Below, piece by piece: positions 54,598 through 64,000 of a stretch of 64,000 bases of DNA. The notes under the pieces are model-generated. The model was given only the letters and a program-made list of their open reading frames with translations. It did not search any database and was not told the origin of the DNA. Position 1 is the first letter of the stretch; every line of letters starts with the position of its first letter. The translations under genes were made by a program, and so were the position numbers. The stretch lies in assembly GCA_037039685.1 (NCBI GenBank), contig JAWNGF010000006.1, positions 2,852,001 to 2,916,000 on the forward strand. Reading direction: 5' to 3'. Source of the stretch: Ceratobasidium sp. AG-K (Eukaryota > Basidiomycota > Agaricomycetes > Cantharellales > Ceratobasidiaceae).

Positions 54598-57164
54598 TGC
54601 ATGCAGAATTCAGGGCTATCAAGGATGTCCATGTTGAGACCAATATTGATGATATCCTAATCTTCTACAAAGAGGCAGAAAACCGCCTAGAAGATGTTAA
54701 AGGAGTCCTCTGGTGATTACAAAGATTGGGACTCTACTGTTCCCTGAAGAAATGTTCTTTCCATGTTCACAAAGCGGATTATTTAGGCCTGGTCATCTTA
54801 GGAGAAGAAATAAAGTGCAACAGGAAAAAATAGCAGCAATCCAGCAATTGACAACACCAAAGAACATCACAGATGTACAAGCATTCCTAGGATTTGCAAA
54901 CTTCTACCTAAGATTCATTGGGAACTACACCCATATCACAAGACACCTCTATGACCTGAGCACAAAAGGAAGAAGAACATGGGAGTGGACACAAGAAGTG
55001 GAAAATATTTTCCAGAGCCTAATCAAGGAATTCTGGAAGGCACCAATTCTGGTGCAGCCTGATCAGGACTAAGGGTTCATCATTGAATGCAATACCTCCA
55101 GCAAAGCAACAGACACAATTCTCAACCAATAGGGTGCTGACAACAAGATATACCCAGCTGCCTTTATGTCCAAAAGTCTATCTCCAGCAGAAAGAAACAA
55201 CAACATTTGTGACAAAGAACTCCCAGCAATCATCAAAGCTTTCAAAGAATGGCAACACCTACTGGAGGGAATAGAAACACTGGTACTCCCAATCACAGGT
55301 CACAAGAATCTGGAATATTTTGTTATGTCCAAGGTGTTAACCAAGCAGCAAAACTGCTGGTGTCATGAGCAAGGCTCCTGACAATGGTCTTTGTCCTGTG
55401 TCTTCAGCGCTTGTTGGCTGCTTTTGTTGTTCTGTTTGTGGTTTTCCCCCTGTTGTGTGCTTGTTGGCTGCCACGTAGTTTGTTTTCTTGTTGCTTCTCT
55501 TGCTTAGCCCTTTGTACACCTGGATCATTGGCATGTATTCTCTGGTCTGTGATTTCTCTGGAGTGCTGCGCATTAATCCCCATGTGCTATGCGCTCTTCT
55601 TGTTTTGATGTTCCTCTCATGCTTCTTTTGGACTGTTGTGCTTTCCTGTGTAGATAATGCTTCCTTTCTTCTGTTTGCTATAAAAGATGCAAGGGAAATA
55701 GACTTGGAATCCCAAGAACAATTTACCTTGTTGTTTACCCACTCTACTTTGCCCTGAGGAGGTTATCCAACATATTTTGGAGCATCTCAGTGTTTCTCAG
55801 GCCTAAGAGCTGCTAATCAGTCTCAAACAACCCTTCTCTGAGCAGGTTGTGACAGCTGGGCAGTGTTCCTATCAGAATTTAATTTAAAATCAAATGTTGG
55901 GCTGGGGGCCTAAATGGGCAAGCAGACACATTGAGTTGATGGAGTGACCACAACCTAGAGGGCAGAGTGATCCCTCAAAAGCCCTACTTCCACCACAAGT
56001 TTTCATCAACTTGGCAGAAGAAGAAGCCTCAGGGATGGCATTGTTGGCAGGCATACATGTGGAAATCAAAGACCAAACCCAGAAGGACAACTGTGTACAA
56101 TCTATTTGGGCCTTCCTGGGCAACCATCCAGAAAATGCCCATGCAACAGTCCAAAAGGAGTTTGAAGATTAGAAAACCAGTAATGATACGGTGTATTGGA
56201 AAGGCTGAATCTATGTCCCTAGCAGTAACAAATCAAAAGACAAATTCTGAACTCCACTGTGACAAGAAGGCAGCAGGACATATGGGTCAGGCCAAGATAT
56301 TAGAACTAATCAAGCAAGAATATTGGTGGCCATCTATGAAGGCATACATCAATATATACATATCATCATGTGACCTCTGTCAACATTCCAAACCCATCAA
56401 TCAACCACCTCTGGGTCAATTGCAACTCTTAAAACTCCCTTCCAAACCCTGGCAACATATATCAATCAAGATGATTGTGAAACTTCCCTTGTCAATGGGT
56501 CTTTACTCCATCCTAGTCATGATAGACACCCTGACCAAGATGGCACATTTCATCCCCTGCTCTGAGAAAACCACATTGCCCAAACTAGCAGAATTATTCA
56601 TTGAACACTGTTGAAAACTACATGATACACCAGAAACTGTTGTATCAGATTGCAGACCAACCTTTACCTCCAAGTTTATGAAGGAGCTTTACCAATTCCT
56701 GAACATCTGCCCCAGACTGTCCACAGCCTACCACCCAAAAACAGATGGTTGAACAGAATGTGTCAATCAAATAGTGGAATCTGGTATCTGCACCTACTGC
56801 TCTTTCAGACAGCACAATTGGGCATCACCCCTCCCCTTTGCTGAATTTGTTTACAACCACTCCTTCCACCCAAGCATTGCCATGACATGCTTCTTTGCCA
56901 ATGGTGCATGCCACCCCACTATTGAAGGGACACCTGTAGAAGACAGAACAGCTCCTAAAGCTTCCACCCATGTGCAATGCATCCAGGAGAATCTGCAGGA
57001 GCCAAAGGCCAGTCTGACCTTGAGTAAGAACAGGGGCAAGGATTGTGCAGATCAGAAGCAAACAAAGACACAATCCAGGTTGGCAACAAGGTTTGGCTCA
57101 GCCATGACCCCATCACAACAAACTGACCCTCCCTGAAACTCTCTCATGAGCATCTGGGTCCCTT
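54598..57164 (+). pseudogene. gypsy-4, right part (RT-RNase H-integrase)
   Basis: Resumes the interrupted RT: HAEFRAIKDVHVETNIDDIL (Tyr of YIDD is Asn), LGLYCSLKKCSFHVHKADYL and FLGFANFYLRFIGNYTHITR. RNase H: MSKSLSPAERNNNICDKELP and NLEYFVMSKVLTKQQN, cut by the solo LTR at 55361-55854. Then VFLSEFNL resumes. Integrase: KKAAGHMGQAKILELIKQEY, CDLCQHSKPINQ, MIVKLPLSMGLYSILVMIDT and LPFAEFVYNHSFHPSIAM. Many stops. It ends in the integrase C-terminal region (LSHEHLGPFT) where another RT fragment is fused. Confidence 0.85.
55361..55854 (+). mobile_element. Solo LTR (family C), copy 2, with target duplication GCTGG
   Basis: TGTCATGAGC..GGTTGTGACA, 494 bp, flanked by GCTGG (55356-55360 and 55855-55859). 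Removing it and one GCTGG restores the gypsy-4 RNase H frame NCWAVFLSEFNL. Confidence 0.92.
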
Positions 57165-57927
57165 CACTATCAATGTTTGGATCAAGGAAGGCAACAAGTG
57201 GAAGAGAGCCTTTTCAACCAAAATTTTGTAGAAAAAGCCCCAAAACCTGCAAAAGCTATACCCAAGATCAAGAGTGTTGTATACTATACAGGGGTAAACA
57301 CCATAACAAGATCAAACATGTACCCAGTACCCCTTCTGCAAGGCGTACTCAATATCTTCAAGAAGACATGAGATGAAAGAGAAGAAGAACTCTACATCTC
57401 TACCCTTGGCTTACAGCATAGCTTCTGAAACATCAGAATAAGGGAAGGAGGTGAATGAAAAACCACTTTCAGAATGTCAAAAGGCCTATTTGAATACCAA
57501 GTAATGCCCTTCAGACTCAAGAATGTGCCAACTACTTTCCAAAGATACATGAACCACATCTTTAGAGATACAAAAGGAATACAAGTCATAGTCTCCATTG
57601 ACAATAGCCTTGTCATATCCTGAGAAAGGTCTTGGCACACAAAGGATGTAAGCAAAGTCCTGGAAAGATGGGGACAAAACCAACTATACAGAAACGTGAA
57701 AAAATGCCACTTCTACAAGAAGAAGGGTGATGAGGTGGGATTTGTTGTAGACAGACATGGGATTTCCATGCACAAGGACAAGTTCAAGACAATTCAGGAT
57801 TGGCCCACACCAAAAAATGGTGAAACAACTGCAGTCTTTCATAGGATTTGCAAACTTCTACAGAAGATTTATAGTATCCTGGTTGTTGGTTGTCAAGCCC
57901 CTAACACAACTGACACACAAGGACAGG
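57165..57927 (+). pseudogene. RT fragment of a further Ty3/gypsy family (gypsy-H)
   Basis: Degraded RT: NIRIREGGE, MSKGLFEYQVMPFRLKNVPT and TFQRYMNHIFRDTKGIQVIV. The catalytic box reads SIDNSL rather than YxDD. MHKDKFKTIQDWPTPKN and a frame-shifted FIGFANFYRRFIVSW follow. Fused to gypsy-4 on the left and truncated by an LTR on the right. Confidence 0.7.
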
Positions 57928-58264
57928 TGTCACAACCTGCTCAGAGAAGGGTTGTTTGAGACTCATGAGCAGCTCTTAGGCCTGAAAATCACTGAGAGGC
58001 TCCAAAATATGTTGGATAACCTCCTCAGGGCAAAGTAGAGTGGGTAAACAACAAGATAAATTGTTCTTGGGATTCCAAGACAATTTCCCTTGCATCTTTT
58101 ATAGCAAACAGAAGAAAGGAAGCGCTATCTACATGGGGAAAGCACAACGGTCCAAAAGGAGCATGAAAGGAACATCAGAACAAGAAGAGCGCGTAGCACA
58201 TGGGGATCAATGCACAGCGCTCCGGAAAAATCACAGACCATAGAATAGATGCCAATAAGCCACA
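57928..58264 (-). mobile_element. Truncated LTR (family C), copy 3
   Basis: Matches 18829-19317 from TGTCACAACCTGCTCAG for about 330 bp, then breaks off near ATGCCAATAAG. Confidence 0.75.
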
Positions 58265-58625
58265 TGTTGGAGTTGAGGTTGAGATAACTTTAAGAGTTCT
58301 ACAGTAAGCACTAAGCACCACACTACAGATACTTGTGTTAGAGAAGTATATTAAGTATTAACTTGATTCTAGCAATCATGGGGGATATCTTAAATACAAC
58401 TCATAGGGAACCTTGCCCTGTGGCATTGCTCAAACAGTCGTAGCTTAAGTGTACCTCTACAGTTAGGAAAGATATATTATCTTTAGTAACAAATACTATT
58501 AGTAACAGCATATTAGTGCCGTCTGAGGATCTAGTAAAGTTTACTTTACCCTCTGGCTGCATGAAGTTGCGATACAGACAAAGTATATTCTATACTTTAG
58601 GATATATTTACACTGAACCATAACA
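58265..58625. repeat. Possible solo LTR of another family (Ty1/copia-like ends)
   Basis: This AT-rich 361 bp block begins TGTTGGAGTTGAGG and ends CCATAACA, the terminal pattern common in copia LTRs. There is no second copy and no target duplication (CCACA / GCACT). It separates the truncated family C LTR from gypsy-G. Assignment is tentative. Confidence 0.35.
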
Positions 58626-61600
58626 GCACTGCAGAACAGGGAAGGGACCAAATTGCTTGTGATCCAGCTTCTGTTTGGGTGTTGGGACTTGATATGTGTG
58701 CCTAACAACCAAACTTTATCTCCAACTTCAAATTCTGGCATAGAAACTCTGTGATCTTGTCACAAGCCTTGCTCCTGACAAGAGTCTGCGTCCTGCACTT
58801 TCAGCACTTGCTGGCTGCCTTTGTTGTTCTGTTTGTGGTTTTCCCCCTGTCCTGTGCTTGTTGGCTCCCACATAGTTTTCTTTTGTTGTTTACTACTTTG
58901 TTGTTCCTTCTTTGGCTTAGCCCTTTGCACACATGGATCATGGGCATGTATTCTCTGGTCTGTGACCTTTCTGGAGCGCTGCGCATTGATCCCCATGTGC
59001 TACATGCTCTTCTTGTTCTGATGTTCCTTTCATGCTCCTTTTGGACTGTTGTGCTTTCCCCATGTAGATAGTGCTTCCTTTCTTCTGTTTGCTATAAAAG
59101 ATTCAAGGGAAATTGTCTTGGAATCCCAAGAACAATTTACCTTGTTGTTTACCCACTCTACTTTGCCCTGAGGAGGTTATCCAACATCTTTTGGAGCCTC
59201 TCAGTGATTCTCAGGCTCTAAGAGCCACTCATCAGTCTCAAACAACACTTATCTGAGCAGTTTGTGACAGATCTGCCCCTTTGTAGTGCTCCTGAGTCCA
59301 TTTCAGTGTTGGCTGGACCTCCAAAATCACTGCCCTGAGTTCTGCAGCCCTGTCATCAGCAACTGGCATTCCCATGGGTTCCAGGCTTGGTGAGATGGCA
59401 GGAGAGTGGCCACACACAAGTTCAAAGGGAGATAATCCACTGGCTTCACTCTTGTACTATTGTGACAGAACTCAGCAAAAGGTAGCAAATTCACCCAGTC
59501 TGTCTGCCTGTGGTTGATGAAAGCATGCAAATAAGCCTCTAGCCAGTGATTCAGTTGCTCAGTTTGGCCATCAGTTTGTGGATGATACGCTGTGGGAATT
59601 GCAGGGTCAATTTGCAATGCCTGGTACAGTGCTTTAAAGAATTTGCTGTTGAAAGTTGAGCCTCTGTCTGAAAGTGTTTGCTTGGGAGTTTCATGGAGAC
59701 ACCAAACATTCTGGAGGAAGAGATCTGCCACATCTTCTTCTGTTGATGCTTCTTTGCAGGGGATGAAATCCGCCATTTTGGCGAAGCAATCAATGACAAC
59801 CAGGATGCTATCAAGGCCCTTGCTCTTGGGAAGTTTGACAATGAAATCATAGGGGATATCCTCCCAAGGCCAGCAGGAGTAGGTAATGGCTGAAGGGGAG
59901 CATGCTTTTCTGTGCCCTTGCTCCTTTGGCAGATTTTGCAGGAATCCACATAGCAATTGACTTAAAACTTCAAAGCAGGACCAGTAGTAGTGCCTAGATA
60001 CTAGCTCTAGAGTTCTAGCGCATCCCTGGTGACCGGTGGCCAGAGTGTGATAGCAATGAGATAGCAACTACTGTTTGAGCTCTGGTTCATCTGGAACAAC
60101 AATTCTGCCTTGATAAAACAAGACTCCTTTGCTTAGAGTGTAATCTTTGAACTTCTGAGCAATGGAATGCGGCATTTTGGCATGTTCCAAGGCAGCAGAC
60201 ATCAAAGTGTCAAGGCTAGGGTCAGTAAGAAGCGCCTCTTTGAGTTTCTCAAGGAAAGAAGCACTGATCATGGCAGAGAAGCCAGAAAATTGATCCTCCC
60301 TGATCATCAGTTGAGGAAGAGGCTCTTCTGCCATGTGATCTGCACATCTCAACAAGGCAACCGGTTTCTGCAACTGTTTACCTGGCCTGTAAGTGATGAC
60401 AAAGTTGTAAGAAGCAAGTAGCATATACCAGTGTGCATGACAACAATTGAATGTCCTAGCATTTTTCCAATACTCCAAGTTCCTGTGAGCAGTGAAGACA
60501 GTGATTGGCTGCTAAGTTCCTTCCAGGAAAATGCACCAGTGTTCAAAAGACCAAATAATAGCCAAGAATTCCTTGCCATGAGTGTCATAGTTCAGCTCAG
60601 CAGGGGAGAAGCTTGCAGACATGAAGGCAACAGGATGCAAGTGACCATCAGCCTGTCCTGGTGACAGCACAGCACCCAGGGCAGTTCCAGAAGCATCTGT
60701 CTCCAGGAAATAGGGTAGCTTCTCATCTGGATGTGCAAGAGTGGGTTCCATGCAAATTGCTTCCTTGATGGCATCAAATGAGCGCTGCTCAGCCTCTGTC
60801 CATTGCCAGGCAACCTCCTTCTTGGTGAGATCATTCAGAGGGCGTGCTAGAGGGCTGAAATCAGTCACAAAGCGGCAATCAAAGTTGGCAAAGCCCAGGA
60901 ATGTTTGACCTTGTTTCACAGTGAGAGGAGCAAGCCATTCCTTGACTGCTTGAACCTTGTCCTTTTCCATGGAGATGCCTTCAGGAGTGATCACAAGGCC
61001 AATGTAGTTGACTGATGTGACAAAGAAGTGGCATTTGGCAGGGCTGCAGAAGAGCTGATTGTCCCTGAGTCACTTAAGCACTTCTTTGACATGTTCCTCA
61101 TGCTCAGCAATGGAATTAGAGAAGATGAGGATGTTGTCAAGGTAAACAATGACATTGATGTCCAGCAGGTCACGGAAAACGTCATTCATGAAGCATTGGA
61201 AAACAGCAGGAGCGTTGCAAAGACCAAAAGGCATAACCAGATGCTCAAACAAGCCATATTTTGTTCTGAAAGCAGTTTTCCATGTATCTCCTTCTTTGAT
61301 TCGCACATTGTTGTATCCAGAGCGCAAATCCAGCTTGGTAAATATCTTATCATGCTTGAGTTTCTCTGCAAGGTCTTCTTGGCATGGCAGGGGGTAGCAA
61401 TCTTTGATGGTGTTGTTGTTAAAGCAACAATAATCAGTCACCAGTCTCAGGTCATCAAGTCCCTTGGGAACAAACATCACAGGAGTGCCTCCAGGTGAAG
61501 TACTTGGCCTAATCTTCCCAGCAGCCAGCTCAGTGTCAATACACTGCTTGAGAACAGCAGTCTCCTTGGGTGTCATGGGATAAATGGGCCAACACGGGAT

Positions 61601-62124
61601 GTCTTTTCCAGGCTCCAGGTTGATCTCACAGTCACAGGGACAAGGAGGTGGCAGTTTGACAAAGAAGTCATTGCCAAAGATGCTTAGGAAGTCATGAAAT
61701 ATTGGGGGAACAATCTTATGAAGGGGGGACCTTCTGCCAGTCTAGACTCCATGGATTTGCGTGGAAGAACCTCAAGAGTAGACCAATTGATGTCAGGGTT
61801 AGCTTCTTGTAACCCAGGCATGCTGAGAATCATGTCTCTATCTCCAAGCAGCAAGCAGTCAAAGGTTTGAACAAAAGAATGTGAGAGTGCAGTGAATTTG
61901 AAGCAGCATTTGAATCTGATGGAGTCCCTGACTTCTTTGCCATTGATTCCAACTACTTGGTGTGCTGCTGGTAGCTCAGTGAGAGTCAGGGAGTGGCGAT
62001 GAGCAAATTGGGGGTCAATAGAGTTGGCAGATGAACCAGAGTCAAGCAAAGCAGAATAGGAGTCTGTGATTGCTTCAATGTCAATAGGTAGAATGGGGGC
62101 TCTATGTTTTGTGAAGAGCAGCAC
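58626..62124 (-). pseudogene. gypsy-G pol, broken
   Basis: Read right to left. Protease: ALLDSGSSANSIDPQFAHRH. RT (61576-61070): TKLDLRSGYNNVRIKEGDTW and MPFGLCNAPAVFQCFM; the catalytic box is YLDNIL, Asp to Asn. RNase H: LETDASGTALGAVLSPGQAD. Integrase: ATGHQGCARTLELVSRHYYW, FIVKLPKSKGLDSILVVIDC, TLSDRGSTFNSKFF and AYHPQTDGQTEQLNHW. The integrase tail EFEVGDKVWLLGTHI (58740-58690) is separated from the core by the solo LTR 58758-59269. The 3' end, including any chromodomain and LTR, is missing left of about 58626. Confidence 0.85.
58758..59269 (+). mobile_element. Solo LTR (family C), copy 4, with target duplication GATCT
   Basis: TGTCACAAGCC..GTTTGTGACA, 512 bp, flanked by GATCT at 58753-58757 and 59270-59274. 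Inserted in the gypsy-G integrase C-terminal coding region. Confidence 0.92.
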
Positions 62125-62199
62125 AGTACAGAGGTTCTGAAGACAAAGGAGGATTATTGGTGCATCTAGATACAGTACAACAGCGCCCTAGACTTTTCC

Positions 62200-64000
62200 C
62201 AACTGCTGAGAGGCTTCCACTACTTCCTCAATGGTTCCAGCTTTTCCAAACTCCTTTTTGGGGGTTTGCACATGCCATCCACTTTTGCAGTCTTCAAACT
62301 TGTGATTTGCACCACACTTGATGCATTGCCCAGCAGTGTGATGCTTGTCCTTGATTTCTCAGATAACAAAGCCCACGGACTTGCCCTGAGTGGGTCTAGA
62401 CGTGGTGGGCATGGTCCCTGAGGCATGGCGAGCTTCTAACAGTGTGTTATCAATGAGCCAAGCAGTGGAAATGAGCTGATCAAGGGCGTTGATGTTTTGA
62501 ATGATTGTGAACTCAATCAGCTTCTGGTGGACGTCTGGCTTGAGTCCTTGGTGGAATGCAGCCATCAGGGCTTTGTCTTGCCACCCCAGATCACCCACAA
62601 TAATGCGGAAGTCAGTGGAATACTCACTGGCTGAGCAGATTTTGGTTAAAGCATGAATCTTGTGCTCTGCCACTGGCTTTGCTGCAGGGTCTGACCACTG
62701 GGAGATGAATCCTGATTCAAAAGCGGTCCAGCTGATCAGGAGGGCATCTGCATCTCCATTGACAAGTTTGATGAGGTAGAACTGCCCCCAATTACAAGGC
62801 TGGCCTTCTTTCAGGTTCATCAGGACTTAGGTGATCTTGGAATGATCAGAGGGAAAGGAAGATTGGTTGACAAGAAAGTAGGCCTTGCATTCCAGCATAA
62901 ACAATTTTGCTCCAGGGCCCTTCTTGCCATCAGACATCTCAGGGCTGGGGATCTTGGATGTGGGAATAGAAGCACCAGGGGTCTGGCTTAATCCTCAGAT
63001 CAAAGTACTCAAAGGAGCAGTTAAAGAGCAACCCAGAGCCTCTCCCATCATCTCCATGGCCTCATGCTTCTCCCAGGCTTCTGAAGAGCGTCTGATGGTT
63101 GGGAAATGTGGCTGATGTGAGTCTGGAGTAGGATTGGGATCTGGGGTCTCTCCATAAGAGCCAATAAAGTGGTTTGATTGATTGTCATCCTCCAAAGCCT
63201 GGTTCTTTCCTTTTGCCTGTCAAGTATGAATGCCAGAGGTTTCAGGGTTGCTTTGGGTGTTCACAAAGTGGATGGTGGAGGAAGAGGGGAATGCAGATAC
63301 TTGCAAAGGCACAGGGGATTCACTTTTGATGGTAGGGCAATGAGGGATGCTTCCTGAGGGATCTTCTGACCCATAATGCATGGGGACTTGGTAATTGCAC
63401 ATAATGGAGCTCCCAGTTGCCAGAGAGGGCCTGGGGGTGTCCTCCATTGAGATGTAGGAGATCCTGCCTGACCTGGGGGGTGTTGCTGGCTTGGGTGCTT
63501 CTGTATTGAATGCCTGGTTGACAGGCCTGTCAACCACCTGTTCTACGTGGGCCTTCAGGGTGTTTTGCAGCTCCTGGGTGTGTTTCAGGAGTGTTTGTGT
63601 GCAATTTTCCATCATTTGAAAGATTTTGGTGCGTTCTTCGATTGATTGGTCATAAATTGCGCTGTAGATGCACTCTAGTTTTCCCCAATCTTTGTCCATG
63701 AACAGGTGCATTCCTCCTGAGGTACTTCTGCTTTCTGGGCATTGAGAGCGCTTTATGCCTGGTGCTGGATGGTTTTGCCTTGTTCCTGAGGTGGAAACCG
63801 ATTGTCCTGTGGCTGATTTCGCGCTCCATAGAAGCACCTAAAGAAGATGACCCGCTTGGCAAAGATGGGATTGGGAATGGGACTAGTTTTGCTGCTGAGG
63901 ATGGGCCTAGGAATGTGCCTGTTGATGGCTCGGACAATCTGCAGCTGATGAGAGTGATAGAAAGCCAGTTTGGGGCGATGTGGATGGCTACAGCCAAGTA
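62200..64000 (-). pseudogene. gypsy-G gag, extending beyond the window
   Basis: The N-terminal part (63837-63220) is Pro/Ser-rich with a helical stretch (MENCTQTLLKHTQELQNTLK). The capsid part (62820-62359) has FESGFISQWSDPAAKPVAEH and LMAAFHQGLKPDVHQKLIEF. The nucleocapsid knuckle is CIKCGANHKFEDC near 62310-62280. Stops and frame changes separate the parts. The gag start and the 5' LTR would lie right of 64000. Confidence 0.78.

Noticed and set aside
1..64000. CRISPR array, rRNA, tRNA or bacterial operon
   Set aside because: No regularly spaced short repeats, cloverleaf or rRNA-like sequence noticed; spliced genes and chromoviruses indicate a fungal nuclear genome.

Overview
The window looks like a fungal chromosome segment, most likely an agaricomycete basidiomycete. 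A Rhizoctonia/Ceratobasidiaceae-like genome is my inference from the transposon types; no species marker is present. Support comes from many 44-57 nt GT..AG introns, a Msb1/Mug8-type polarity protein, an EED-type WD40 protein, a GPI-anchored cysteine-rich secreted protein, a Plavaka-type transposase and several chromodomain Ty3/gypsy retroelements.

Layout. Positions 1-3,320 hold a minus-strand hAT transposase gene cut by the window edge and the relic of a second copy. Positions 4,624-4,740 form an imperfect inverted repeat. A compact host block follows: an EED homologue (5,581-7,810, +), an Msb1/Mug8 protein (8,366-12,079, +) and a convergent GPI-anchored secreted protein (12,475-13,593, -). 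I traced 10, 7 and 6 introns in these genes, and all splice phases close to an open frame.

From about 13.8 kb to the end everything recognisable is mobile DNA. There are two copies of a ~199 bp MITE and a minus-strand Plavaka relic carrying three solo LTRs. Next come gypsy-1 (two 444 bp LTRs), a gypsy-2 3' fragment, gypsy-3, and a Tc1/mariner element inserted at TA inside a pogo-like DDE transposase. Then comes a three-level retroelement nest: gypsy-4 is split by element E (target duplication TGCAT), which is itself split by antisense element F and its partial tandem copy. The window ends in further fragments and a minus-strand gypsy-G cut by the right edge.

Two signals stand out. First, mutation in the repeats is dominated by CpG transitions. 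LTR pairs, the two arms of the Tc1 element and most premature stops all show it, and about 1.3 kb next to the host block has no CpG at all. This suggests cytosine methylation followed by deamination, or a RIP-like process. Second, gypsy-1/gypsy-2 and E/F each carry an extra ORF between the chromodomain and the 3' LTR, where retroviruses place env. Each keeps recognisable protein similarity between diverged elements. I do not recognise these proteins, and they are the best candidates for something undescribed.

I saw no rRNA, tRNA or CRISPR array.
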